Shown piece after piece: positions 20,268 through 27,892 of a stretch of DNA of 64,000 nucleotides. The notes below the pieces were generated by a model, which worked only from the letters and a program-made list of their open reading frames with translations, made no database searches and had not been told where the DNA came from. The translations under genes were made by a program, and so were the position numbers. The DNA is from an uncultured Bacteroidia bacterium (GTDB lineage: Bacteria; Bacteroidota; Bacteroidia; Bacteroidales; F082). The DNA lies in NCBI GenBank assembly GCA_902769875.1, contig CACXQV010000012.1:29554-93553 (forward strand), read 5' to 3'. How positions within the stretch are numbered: position 1 is the first letter of the stretch; each line of letters opens with the position of its first letter.

Positions 20268-20713
20268 AAAGGCAAAACAGGTTCGTTCTTTTCATTTGTT
20301 GGAAGCATAATTCTAAGCCTTTTTAGTCTCCCCAATGTAGCACCGTTTCCTCCCCAATTAAACTTCCTCATTTGTATCTTTAACAAAGGAATTATGAATA
20401 ATGCCACATATTTATTCAATTTGATGGATGAAAGAACTTGGATATTTTGCCCGGTATAAAAAGGAACAAGTTGATAAAAAACAGATTGTGTATCCAAGCC
20501 TATTGTAATGACATTTCCTTCATCAATCTGATAGTTGTTTTGATTACCAACAAACATTTCCCAACCATTATTTGTATCAGTTCGCGTAATATAAGGTATA
20601 ATTCCTGATATGCCATTCAACCTACATTTATCAATACTACTACTCGTAGCATTAAGGGTGAACACATCAGTCAGGAAAAACGCTTTCCATTTCAACTCAT
20701 CCAACCTTTTCAT
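20228..20713 (-). CDS. type IIB R-M specificity subunit, N-terminal half (frameshifted)
   Basis: 161 residues; the first target-recognition domain (LKWKAFFLTDVFTL, ... ATLGRLKRLRIMLPT). The start ATG overlaps the stop of the methyltransferase/nuclease gene by four bases (ATGA), as expected for a coupled operon. After NEKNEPV the frame slips: four T's (minus strand) stand where five would restore FAFMEAYMH and join the second half. The last 12 residues are therefore out-of-frame sequence. In BcgI-type systems the specificity protein selects the DNA sequence and is needed for both cutting and methylation. A half subunit might still dimerise, as some half-S proteins do, but this is inference. 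Confidence 0.8.
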   Translation of the reverse strand: MKRLDELKWKAFFLTDVFTLNATSSSIDKCRLNGISGIIPYITRTDTNNGWEMFVGNQNNYQIDEGNVITIGLDTQSVFYQLVPFYTGQNIQVLSSIKLNKYVALFIIPLLKIQMRKFNWGGNGATLGRLKRLRIMLPTNEKNEPVLPLWKPICTMWSRYY

Positions 20714-22659
20714 ACTTCCTCCTTTCTAAACAAATAGCCCCTTCCGTGTGCAATCATCGAAAACTCAAACGAAAGATAATCAGCCATTGTACGTTCAAAG
20801 TCTTCTTCGGTTGGTATGGCCTCATTGAAATAATAGAATGAGTGCAGCCATTCGTCACCAGCCTCCACTGTGCTTTGCACCATAAAATTATTGGAAGCAG
20901 GCCTGTTGTGCCTCCAGCAGTCAATCAGCAAACGATGCCGCTCGTCAGCTCTTTCGGTCGGCAACAACCCGATATGTGGAAACACCACATAGCCGTCGTC
21001 CTTGAAGTCAATGAACTTCGAGTATTTTCGTTCTGGATGAGGCTGATGGGCTGTGAAAACGGCAATTACAGGATTGGTCCCCACTCCATAGAACGTCTGG
21101 GGATTAAGCGTAATCACTCCTTCAAGAGTATGATGTTCAAGGATATACGCTTTGTCCAACTTGTCCATTCTGCTTTTACCGACCATAGTGCTTTGCGGCA
21201 CAATCACGGCACAACGCGCACCCTCGGCAAGCGAATCAAGCAAATGGACAATGAATTTCAGTTCACTCAAATGCTCCGTAGCCTTGTTTTTCGCTTGCGA
21301 ATAAGGAGGATTCATCATACCCACGGTGCAACAGTATTGTTGAAGCACCATAGAGGATTGTGCCAAGAAATCATCGCAAATCAAATTGCTTTTGCCATCG
21401 CCCCGAAGTATCATATTGGTTGTGGCGATTGAAAACATATCATCGCGAAGTTCAAAACCAAAAAGATTGTTTTTGCGAATAGACTTTCTCAATTCGTCCC
21501 TTTGCTTTGGCGACAGTTTTCCCATCTCACATTGTTCGTCAATTTGGTTCAGCATATTGCTAAGGGCTGCTATAAGGAAACCACCTGTTCCACAAGTTGG
21601 GTCAAGTATTTTGTCGGATGGCTTAATTTCAACCAATTCACAGAACAACTCGGTAATGTGTTTCGGAGTAAGAACCACGCCCAATGACTGGCCGTCACCA
21701 CCACTATAACTGATAAACTCACCATAAAAGCGGCCCAACACATCCTCGGGATGATTGTTGCGAATGGCGGTTAGCACATTCGAGTCGAGGTATTCTGCAA
21801 AATAGCGAAGTGGCGTTTTGCCCAAACGAGCGTTTACGGCACTCAAAATCGGGCGGTTTTTCACGATGCGGAATTGGTCAAGCACTTGGTCTTTTTTCAC
21901 TTGTGGCTGCACTTGCACCTGCGTGAGATAGTCCGATAAGTAACGCATCACTTTGTCGCCGTCGGTCGTTCCGTTCTCTTGGCTTCCAATCAGCATTTCG
22001 GTGTGGAATCCCGTGTTGGCCAAAGCCAAAAGCAAGGCTGAAACCACAAGGGGCTTTTCCGTGTCGCCTAAATTGCCATAATTGCGCAAATCCTCGTGGA
22101 GTGCGGCTGCGCGACTAATGATTTGTTCCAACTCAACCTGCTCGACCGGCTTGCTGTTCAAGACTTTTTTCCCGTAGTAAGCATTGATGCGCTCTTTCGA
22201 GAACTCGGTAAAGTCTTGAACTTTAGGCAACAACATAATCATCTTAGGCGAAACAAAAATGGGTCGAATAACCATCCTTCCTCGCTCTGTCCCCGAACAA
22301 CCAAAAGCAAAGACCTTCTTGAAGCGCGTGTTTTCAACGATGTGTCGTGCATAGAAGACTGCGCCATTTTCGGCATAGTCAGTAACGCTGCTGCGGTCCA
22401 TCAAAAGCGTTTTCGGAGAATTGGGGTCAACGTATTTCACCTGCTTTGTGGGGTCTGCCTTGTCTTCAATCACAATAAGGTACTCTCCCGACACAGCGAC
22501 AAACTCGGGAAATCCCTGTTTGCCTGTGCCGCGTTTTGATGCGGTTTTCAACGCTTCCTCCACTTCCTTGATTTTGCTCCCGTTGAAAGTGAAGTCAAGC
22601 CCCGCCTCCCCAAGCAAAGAGGCTATGATGAAATCTGTCTGTTTCTCATAATTTGTCAT
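20710..22659 (-). CDS. BcgI-like type IIB restriction-modification A subunit (nuclease plus N6-adenine methyltransferase)
   Basis: 649 residues from the ATG at 22659; an in-frame ATG at 22740 lies inside a strong RNA stem and adds non-family residues. The N-terminal nuclease-like part has GFPEFVAVSGEYLIVIEDKA, a PE..ExK-type PD-(D/E)XK site. The N6-adenine methyltransferase core follows, with DPTCGTGGFL (SAM binding) near residue 355 and NPPYSQ (catalytic) near 445. Fusion of nuclease and methyltransferase with a separate specificity gene right behind matches BcgI (A about 637, B about 341 residues), which cuts on both sides of its site. No separate HsdR gene is present, which argues against a classical type I system. 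Confidence 0.85.
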   Translation of the reverse strand: MTNYEKQTDFIIASLLGEAGLDFTFNGSKIKEVEEALKTASKRGTGKQGFPEFVAVSGEYLIVIEDKADPTKQVKYVDPNSPKTLLMDRSSVTDYAENGAVFYARHIVENTRFKKVFAFGCSGTERGRMVIRPIFVSPKMIMLLPKVQDFTEFSKERINAYYGKKVLNSKPVEQVELEQIISRAAALHEDLRNYGNLGDTEKPLVVSALLLALANTGFHTEMLIGSQENGTTDGDKVMRYLSDYLTQVQVQPQVKKDQVLDQFRIVKNRPILSAVNARLGKTPLRYFAEYLDSNVLTAIRNNHPEDVLGRFYGEFISYSGGDGQSLGVVLTPKHITELFCELVEIKPSDKILDPTCGTGGFLIAALSNMLNQIDEQCEMGKLSPKQRDELRKSIRKNNLFGFELRDDMFSIATTNMILRGDGKSNLICDDFLAQSSMVLQQYCCTVGMMNPPYSQAKNKATEHLSELKFIVHLLDSLAEGARCAVIVPQSTMVGKSRMDKLDKAYILEHHTLEGVITLNPQTFYGVGTNPVIAVFTAHQPHPERKYSKFIDFKDDGYVVFPHIGLLPTERADERHRLLIDCWRHNRPASNNFMVQSTVEAGDEWLHSFYYFNEAIPTEEDFERTMADYLSFEFSMIAHGRGYLFRKEEV

Positions 22660-22739
22660 CAAGATTGGTTTTAGGGCGTTCACCAATTCCCTAAAACCTT
22701 TCAGACCAAGCAAAACGAAACGCGGACGAAACTTATCCA

Positions 22740-22846
22740 CATTCCGGGTGCTTGGCCTTACCCACTTTCACAGATAAGCTCGCCCGCATTATATGCAGGC
22801 TCGCTCTACTTTTGTGAAAGTTCCATTGCGGCCAAGCTTTGGAATG
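22740..22846 (-). promoter_or_regulatory. four-stem nested hairpin upstream of the R-M operon
   Basis: Nested pairs from the outside in: CATTCC/GGAATG (22740-22745 with 22841-22846), GCTTGGCC/GGCCAAGC (22750-22757 with 22830-22837), ACTTTCACA/TGTGAAAGT (22764-22772 with 22813-22821), GCCCGCAT/ATGCAGGC (22782-22789 with 22793-22800). The only imperfect pair is G-U on the minus strand and A-C on the plus strand, so the RNA, if there is one, is on the minus strand and leads into the R-M genes. It could be a regulatory leader or a MITE-like palindrome. Confidence 0.6.
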
Positions 22847-22980
22847 ATTTCAGAATAGCGGCAAACGCTATGGTTTATAATATGTTAGTTAAATTCTATC
22901 TTTGATCATCAATACAATTTTGTTGGTTAAATGGTGTATAAATAGGGTTAATTTCGGGTCAGTGAAAGACACTCATTCCA

Positions 22981-23754
22981 TCAAGCCTGTTGCCCTTCAA
23001 GCAGGAACGTGACATCCGAATTCGGGTCAATCTCGACGGCTTCCTTGCCGTAGCGCATAATGACCATCTTCTTGCCGCCTTTCAGCATCATCTTGCCATC
23101 GTTTACCCAAAGTGCCGAGGCCTCGCGCAGGCCGACCACGGTCACATTCTGATTCACGGCAAGATACTCGTTGATACGGTCTTGGCGCGTCTCGCCGCCG
23201 TGCTTGATCATCTTGTCGATTTCGGGGTGCGGGTCAAGATAGTGCGGGTTGATTTGGAACGGCACCAAATTGAGGCAATTGAACGAAGCGGGCTGCACAA
23301 TCGGCATGTCGTTGGTGGTGCAAAGCGTGGGGCAAGCCACATTCGAGCCTGCGCTCCAGCCCATGTAAGGCACGCCGGCAAGGGCGCGGTTGCGGATGGC
23401 CTCCATCAGGCCGTAGCGGTGCATTTCGGCCACCAAGTGGAAGGTGTTGCCGCCGCCCACCACGATGCAGTCGGCCTCGTTGACGGCCTTCACCTTGTCG
23501 TCGAAATGATGGACGGAAGTGAAGTTCTCCAAGCCGAACTTGGTGCGGAAAACGTTCCTCACCTTCGACTCGTAGGCATCGTAACTCTGAGGATACACCA
23601 TCCCGCCGATGTTCACGCCCGCGAAAGGCACGAAAACGATGCGGCTATCCTTATTAATATGGTTCTGCAAGCAGAAAAGCTCGATTTGGGTCGAAGCCCA
23701 AGCCAAATAATTCTCACCGAAATTGGTCGAATTGCTGATCAGTAATAATCTCAT
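22981..23754 (-). CDS. pepE: dipeptidase E (Asp-specific peptidase E)
   Basis: Cytoplasmic serine peptidase that cleaves N-terminal Asp-Xaa dipeptides. 257 residues from the Met at 23754, chosen because the -7 box TATCTTTG at 23789-23782 lies between it and the earlier in-frame start. The nucleophile elbow GWSAGSN is present near residue 122, preceded by VVGGGNTFHLV. A glutamine-amidotransferase-like fold and length agree with PepE (about 230-260). It stands alone between the R-M operon and the divergent tRNA unit. Confidence 0.9.
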   Translation of the reverse strand: MRLLLISNSTNFGENYLAWASTQIELFCLQNHINKDSRIVFVPFAGVNIGGMVYPQSYDAYESKVRNVFRTKFGLENFTSVHHFDDKVKAVNEADCIVVGGGNTFHLVAEMHRYGLMEAIRNRALAGVPYMGWSAGSNVACPTLCTTNDMPIVQPASFNCLNLVPFQINPHYLDPHPEIDKMIKHGGETRQDRINEYLAVNQNVTVVGLREASALWVNDGKMMLKGGKKMVIMRYGKEAVEIDPNSDVTFLLEGQQA

Positions 23755-23781
23755 GACGTAATAATTTTGAAAAAGATGGCG

Positions 23782-23789
23782 CAAAGATA
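23782..23789 (-). promoter_or_regulatory. -7 promoter box for pepE
   Basis: TATCTTTG on the minus strand, about 28 bases before the start codon at 23754. Confidence 0.55.
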
Positions 23790-23926
23790 GCAAAAAAGCG
23801 ATTGCAACAGCAAAAACAAACGAAAATCGACTTGCCTATGTAAAAATTATTTATTTGAATATCAATCATTTGAAACAGAAAATAAATTTTTTCCTGAATT
23901 TTTGCTTGCGTGAAAGAAAAAAGCTG

Positions 23927-23934
23927 TACTTTTG
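23927..23934 (+). promoter_or_regulatory. -7 promoter box of the tRNA-like unit
   Basis: TACTTTTG on the plus strand, 18 bases before the tRNA-Arg-like sequence. Confidence 0.5.
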
Positions 23935-23951
23935 CAGTGTCAAAAACGACT

Positions 23952-24021
23952 GGACTAGTAGCTCAATTGGATAGAGTCCCTGACTACGGATCAGGCGGTT
24001 GTGGGTTCGACTCCTAGGTCG
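23952..24021 (+). tRNA. tRNA-Arg (ACG) with a defective T arm
   Basis: The D arm (GCTC/GAGT), an anticodon arm CCTGA-CTACGGA-TCAGG (anticodon ACG) and the 5' T-stem strand with loop TTCGACT are all clear. The acceptor strands GGACTAG and CTAGGTC pair at 6 of 7 positions if the 3' strand follows the T loop almost directly. About four bases of the 3' T-stem strand are then missing. Function is doubtful; an intact copy is expected elsewhere because ACG-Arg is essential. Confidence 0.5.
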
Positions 24022-24067
24022 TAAGTTTCTCACACTTAAAACAGCGGTTCGATTCCGCTATGGGCTA
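24022..24067 (+). pseudogene. 3' half of a second tRNA
   Basis: An anticodon arm TAAGT-TTCTCAC-ACTTA (anticodon reading CTC), a short variable region and a perfect T arm AGCGG-TTCGATT-CCGCT are followed by the 3' acceptor strand ATGGGCT. No matching 5' acceptor strand or D arm precedes it, so it is a fragment joined directly to the tRNA-Arg-like sequence. Confidence 0.55.
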
Positions 24068-24074
24068 CAAAATC

Positions 24075-24109
24075 AAACCCTAATCGAGACTTTTCGGTTA
24101 GGGTTTTTT
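24075..24109 (+). terminator. intrinsic terminator after the tRNA-like unit
   Basis: AACCCTAA/TTAGGGTT stem followed by TTTTTT. The same AACCCTAA stem closes the tRNA-Leu unit at 45989-46024. Confidence 0.8.
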
Positions 24110-24112
24110 CTA

Positions 24113-25171
24113 ATGACCGACGCGACCCGAAATATGACCCGTCACCATCCGCCCCTCGTGCCCGTCTCGCTTGGGATTGTGGCCGTGGGCATCGTGCTTT
24201 TTGCCTTGAACTTGCGCTATGGCTCGGTTTCCATCCCGTGGAAGGAGTTTTGGGAAGCCGTTTTCGGCGGCGACGCATCGACCTACCGCGCCATCATCCT
24301 CGACTACCGCCTGCCGCAAGCCATCACTGCACTTTTGGCGGGCATAGGGCTTTCAGTTTCAGGCCTTTTGATGCAGACCCTGTTCCGCAATCCCTTGGCC
24401 GACCCGTCGCTATTGGGCATCAGTAGCGGTTCGAGCCTTGGGGTGGCTTTGGTTGTGTTGTTGGGCACTGCTACGGGACTGTCGGTCAGCACTTTGGCTC
24501 TATGGTCCACATTTGGCGTCACCGTGGCGGCGTTTTTGGGTGCTTTTGCGGTGCTTTTGCTCATCCTTGCACTGAGTTCGAGACTCAGGAGCATGGTCAG
24601 CCTCGTGCTGGTGGGCATCATGATTGCCTACATCGCGAGTTCGGTCACCGACATTCTGAAGTTCTTCAGCCAAAAGGAAGGGCTTCATTCCTTCGTCATT
24701 TGGGGCTTGGGCAGTTTCTCCAACGTGAGCAAGGCACAACTGCCGTTTTTCGCAGCCACGGTAATTTTAGGTGTAGTTGCCTCGTTCCTGTTATTCAAGA
24801 CCTTGAACCTCTTGCTGTTGGGCGAGCGTTATGCCGAAAACCTTGGCGTGAACATCAAGCGGAGCAGTATGCTCATCATCTTGGTTTCGGGCTTCCTGAC
24901 GGCCATCATCACGGCGTTTTGCGGGCCTATCGCCTTTTTGGGATTGGCCGTGCCGCATATCGCGCGTTTCCTGTTCCGCAGCAGCGACCACAAACTGCTC
25001 ATCCCAGCCACGGCTTTCCTCGGAATGGACTTGGCATTGTTCTGCAACCTCATCGCGCGACTGCCCTCGTTTGAAGGCAACCTGCCCATCAACTCTGTCA
25101 CGGCATTGATTGGTGCGCCTATCGTGCTGTGGGTTATCTTCCACCGTCAACGATTCAGTCAAGGACAATAG
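24113..25171 (+). CDS. FecCD-family ABC transporter permease (iron-siderophore/cobalamin/heme)
   Basis: 352 residues from the ATG at 24113; earlier in-frame starts lie inside the tRNA fragment. Multi-spanning inner-membrane protein with about ten hydrophobic segments, the family motifs LADPSLLGISSGSSLG and FCGPIAFLGLAVPHIAR, and a C-terminal stretch VTALIGAPIVLW. These are characteristic of BtuC/FecD/FhuB permeases that pass metal chelates or cobalamin from a periplasmic binding protein. Its ATPase partner follows after a 166-base palindromic spacer. No binding protein or TonB receptor gene is in the window, so the substrate cannot be named. The start codon lies only four bases after the terminator of the tRNA-like unit, which is unusual and implies another promoter or read-through. 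Confidence 0.9.
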   Translation: MTDATRNMTRHHPPLVPVSLGIVAVGIVLFALNLRYGSVSIPWKEFWEAVFGGDASTYRAIILDYRLPQAITALLAGIGLSVSGLLMQTLFRNPLADPSLLGISSGSSLGVALVVLLGTATGLSVSTLALWSTFGVTVAAFLGAFAVLLLILALSSRLRSMVSLVLVGIMIAYIASSVTDILKFFSQKEGLHSFVIWGLGSFSNVSKAQLPFFAATVILGVVASFLLFKTLNLLLLGERYAENLGVNIKRSSMLIILVSGFLTAIITAFCGPIAFLGLAVPHIARFLFRSSDHKLLIPATAFLGMDLALFCNLIARLPSFEGNLPINSVTALIGAPIVLWVIFHRQRFSQGQ

Positions 25172-25185
25172 ATTATGAAAAGGAG

Positions 25186-25324
25186 CTACGAATTTTACGA
25201 ATGGAACGAATTGAATTTTGCGACTAAAGTCGCGAATTTCTACGAATTTGGCTCATTCGTACCCATTCGGACGCTTGCGTCCCAAATTCTTTATCAAATT
25301 CGTATAATTCGTGTAATTCGTAGT
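25186..25324. repeat. palindromic intergenic repeat (CTACGAATT ... AATTCGTAG)
   Basis: Terminal arms CTACGAATTTTACGAAT and ATTCGTGTAATTCGTAG are inverted. Inside are two perfect small hairpins (GCGACTAAAGTCGC and GGACGCTTGCGTCC). It looks like a MITE-like insert between two genes of one transport operon. Confidence 0.7.
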
Positions 25325-25337
25325 TAAAGAGACCATT

Positions 25338-26093
25338 ATGAGCGAAGTCCTCCAAACAAATCATCTGTCCATCGGCTACAAAGGCCAGGCCTTGATGCCC
25401 GAAATCAACGTAAGCCTCAATGAAGGCGACATCGTGGCCTTGGCAGGTCCCAACGGGTCGGGCAAGACGACGCTGTTCAAGACGCTGTCGGCCAGCATCA
25501 AACCCGTCGGCGGCGAGGTCAAGTTGTTTGGAAAAGACTTGCGCGACTACTCCCCCACCGAGCGCAGTTCATTGTTCAGCCTCGTGCTGACCGAGAAGCC
25601 CGACGACCTGTTTTTGAAGGTTTTCGACATCGTGGCCGCCGGTCGCTATCCCCACCTCGGCCTCTTGGCCAAACTGAAAGCCGACGACGAACAAATCATC
25701 TACGACAGCTTAGAAACCGTCGGCATCGGCCATTTGGTCAACCGCAATTTCGTTTCCCTCAGCGACGGCGAGCAACAGAAAGTGATGATTGCCAAAGCCT
25801 TGGTGCAGGACACGCCTCTCATCTTTATGGACGAGCCAGCAGCCTTCCTCGACTATCCGAGCAAGATCGAGTTGGTACACATTATGCACAAACTCTCGCG
25901 CGAGAAAAAGAAAACCATCCTCTTCAGCAGCCACGACCTTGACCTCTTGCTCCGCCACGCCGATGTGATGTGGGTCGTCGCGCCCCAGCAGCCTTTGCGC
26001 CAGGGCACGCCGAAAGAGCTTGTCGACCAAGGGATTATTGATGAATATTTCAAGCCGATTGTGGCGAAAGAAGAATTCTACTGGATGAGGTAA
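25338..26093 (+). CDS. ABC transporter ATP-binding protein (FecE/BtuD type)
   Basis: 251 residues. Walker A GPNGSGKTT near 35-43, signature LSDGEQQKVMIAKAL near 136 (LSGGQ variant), Walker B LIFMDEPAAFLD near 157, and the switch His in SSHDLDLL. The order and length fit the nucleotide-binding subunit of iron-chelate or cobalamin importers, working with the permease at 24113. Its last 12 codons (KPIVAKEEFYWMR) are repeated almost exactly at 26936-26977, just before the PH-like gene, showing that DNA was inserted right after this gene. Confidence 0.9.
   Translation: MSEVLQTNHLSIGYKGQALMPEINVSLNEGDIVALAGPNGSGKTTLFKTLSASIKPVGGEVKLFGKDLRDYSPTERSSLFSLVLTEKPDDLFLKVFDIVAAGRYPHLGLLAKLKADDEQIIYDSLETVGIGHLVNRNFVSLSDGEQQKVMIAKALVQDTPLIFMDEPAAFLDYPSKIELVHIMHKLSREKKKTILFSSHDLDLLLRHADVMWVVAPQQPLRQGTPKELVDQGIIDEYFKPIVAKEEFYWMR
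26053..26090 (+). repeat. left copy of a 38-base direct repeat
   Basis: The 3' end of the ABC ATPase gene (from AAGCCGATTGTGGCGAAAGA). Its partner is at 26936-26973; the two differ at only a few bases. Confidence 0.85.
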
Positions 26094-26111
26094 TTCTACC
26101 TTATTTTTATG

Positions 26112-26119
26112 TAATTTTG
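26112..26119 (+). promoter_or_regulatory. -7 promoter box for the SGNH hydrolase
   Basis: TAATTTTG, 17 bases before the ATG at 26137. It lies inside the inserted segment, so the hydrolase brought its own promoter. Confidence 0.55.
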
Positions 26120-26136
26120 CACCAAACTATCATCCT

Positions 26137-26814
26137 ATGCGTAAAACAACCCTTATCATCATCTTAATAGCCATGTGGTTTTCAGGTTATGCACAAAAAG
26201 ACTGGTTCGGCTTCAACCGTTACAAGGCCGACAACGACAGTATCATTGCCAGCGGCAAGTTCCCCGACGTCGTGTTTATGGGCAACTCCATCACCGACAA
26301 CTGGGCCTCTTTCCATCCCGAGTTCTTCAGCGAGAACAACTTCTGCGGCAGGGGCATCGGGGGACAGACTTCAGCGCAGATGCTGGTGCGCTTCACCGCT
26401 GATGTCATCGACCTGCATCCCAAGGCCGTGGTCATCATGGCAGGCACCAACGACGTGGCGCACAACGACTATTGGGTGGCTCCAGAAAAGGTGGTCGACA
26501 ACATCGTCGCCATGTGTGACCTGGCCCGCGCCCATGACATCGTGCCCATCATCAGTTCCATACCGCCTTGCTCGAAATTCCCATGGAGGGAGGAGATTTT
26601 GAACCCTGGGCAGACCATCGTCGAAATCAACGACAACCTGAGAGCCTACGCCGAAGCCAATGGCATCGTCTATGTAGACTATCATTCCGCCCTCGCCGAC
26701 GAGCACCTTGGATTGCCATCCTCGCTGAGCGAAGACGGCTGCCATCCTAAGCCCGACACCTATTTTGTCATGGAGGAGATGGTATTAGAGGCGATACGCA
26801 TTGCGTTAAGATAA
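26137..26814 (+). CDS. SGNH/GDSL-family esterase, exported
   Basis: 225 residues with an N-terminal signal peptide (about 1-19, ending SGYAQ). SGNH blocks are visible: FMGNSITDNW (block I; the nucleophile Ser is in GNSIT), GIGGQTSAQ (block II Gly), MAGTNDVAHND (block III Asn), and DGCHPK near the end (Asp-x-x-His). It resembles Bacteroidota acylhydrolases related to platelet-activating-factor acetylhydrolase that deacetylate or de-esterify glycans; the substrate is unknown. It sits between two copies of the 3' end of the ABC ATPase gene and therefore entered an older operon. Confidence 0.88.
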   Translation: MRKTTLIIILIAMWFSGYAQKDWFGFNRYKADNDSIIASGKFPDVVFMGNSITDNWASFHPEFFSENNFCGRGIGGQTSAQMLVRFTADVIDLHPKAVVIMAGTNDVAHNDYWVAPEKVVDNIVAMCDLARAHDIVPIISSIPPCSKFPWREEILNPGQTIVEINDNLRAYAEANGIVYVDYHSALADEHLGLPSSLSEDGCHPKPDTYFVMEEMVLEAIRIALR

Positions 26815-26935
26815 GAATTGTAGGAGACTTCTAAAATTCAAGCAAAAGAAAACTCCTACGGAGTACAACTCGTTGAATTATTGTGTTTTGTTATTTGTAG
26901 GAAGCTCCTACGGAGCAAATTTTATAAGCTCCCTA
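26815..26935. repeat. intergenic stretch with CTCCTACGGAG palindromes
   Basis: Two short palindromes, ACTCCTACGGAGT (26852-26864) and GCTCCTACGGAGC (26904-26916), sit in otherwise AT-rich DNA. They are part of the segment between the direct repeats. Confidence 0.6.
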
Positions 26936-26977
26936 AAGCCGATTGTGGCGAAAGAAGAATTCTATTGGTTGAAATGA
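26936..26977 (+). pseudogene. remnant 3' end of a FecE-type ATPase gene
   Basis: Reads KPIVAKEEFYWLK then TGA in the same phase as the ATPase gene. The TGA overlaps the ATG of the PH-like gene (ATGA at 26974-26977). This is the expected end of the original operon and shows that the ATPase and PH-like genes were once adjacent. Confidence 0.8.
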
Positions 26978-27471
26978 AAGACAACACAACAAAAATCACC
27001 TCAGCATTCCCGATGAGCCCGCTGATTGTCATCATCACAACGCTCTACAACTTGCTGATTTTGTCGATGGTTTATAATGCATTTCGGAGCTCTGTTATTG
27101 TTTTGGAAATCATATCATTAGTCTTTCTGACAAGCCCTTCATTCTTCATCCCATTACGTCTGGTCGTCACCGAAAAAAGCCTAAGAATCTGGCGGCCCAT
27201 CGGCAAAGTGGACATACCACTTGAGGACATCAAATCGTGCACCATCATTGAAGACAGCCGCAGCATCTTCGACAAAACCATCCGCACTTGCGGCAGCGGC
27301 GGATTGTATGGCTTCATCGGCCATTTCAAGCACGACAACTACGGGAAAATGAGGATGTTCGTCACGCATACCCAACAATGCTTCCTCATCCGAATGAAAG
27401 ACGGGCGGAGTTTTGTCGTCAGTTCGCCGAAGCGGGAGGAGATTGTGGAGTTTATTAACGGCAGACTATAA
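26974..27471 (+). CDS. membrane protein with bacterial PH-like domain
   Basis: 165 residues from the ATG at 26974. Two hydrophobic segments (about 12-35 and 40-60) are followed by a soluble part with LVVTEKSLRIWRPIGKVDIPLEDIKS, a bPH-like beta pattern seen in small membrane proteins, and a final GRSFVVSSPKREEIVEFI. A role is not known. It originally overlapped the end of the FecE-type ATPase gene by four bases, so it may have belonged to the transport operon before the insertion. Expression may now depend on read-through from the SGNH gene. Confidence 0.65.
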   Translation: MKDNTTKITSAFPMSPLIVIITTLYNLLILSMVYNAFRSSVIVLEIISLVFLTSPSFFIPLRLVVTEKSLRIWRPIGKVDIPLEDIKSCTIIEDSRSIFDKTIRTCGSGGLYGFIGHFKHDNYGKMRMFVTHTQQCFLIRMKDGRSFVVSSPKREEIVEFINGRL

Positions 27472-27550
27472 ACAAATGGTATCGAGGAGCCAAAAGTATC
27501 GCTTGATGATTCCGGAACTCACAAACCAAACCGCTTTCAGAATAAAACAC

Positions 27551-27892
27551 TCAGTCCAATCCATTCTTCCTCATCAAACGACGAAGTTCTTTATCACTGA
27601 CATTGTCTTTTTCCGATTTGTCGTAGATGGTCAGAAGGGTGATGTTTGCGTCATTGATTTCAATTAATACCGTATGAGTTATCACTCTTGCCCCTCCACT
27701 TTTTCCCTTGCCCTTTGAGGCAATGGAAAAACGAACTTTACGGAGATGTTTACCCAGTTCCTTTCCTATCAAAGGATTGGTTCTCAAATCGTCAAGAAAA
27801 GAAGCGTAGTCTTCCTTGATTGAAGCGTATTTCTTTGCAAGATGCTTCAATTCAATCCTAAAATCGGGAGTAACGGTAATCCTACAATTCAT
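27551..27892 (-). CDS. RelE/YafQ-like toxin
   Basis: 113 residues with the RelE/ParE-superfamily layout: N-terminal helix pair (FRIELKHLAKKY), NPLIGKELGKHLRKVRFSI, a beta hairpin ending ITHTVLIEINDANITLLTIYDKSE. Such toxins cleave mRNA at the ribosome or block gyrase. Its start overlaps the end of the small upstream gene by 11 bases, the usual antitoxin-toxin arrangement. It is about 20 residues longer than compact RelE proteins because of a basic insert (SKGKGKSGGAR). Confidence 0.82.
   Translation of the reverse strand: MNCRITVTPDFRIELKHLAKKYASIKEDYASFLDDLRTNPLIGKELGKHLRKVRFSIASKGKGKSGGARVITHTVLIEINDANITLLTIYDKSEKDNVSDKELRRLMRKNGLD

Noticed and set aside
19668-22659. Classical type I (hsdMS) system lacking hsdR
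   Set aside because: The methyltransferase carries an N-terminal PE..ExK nuclease site and sizes fit BcgI, so no separate R subunit is needed.
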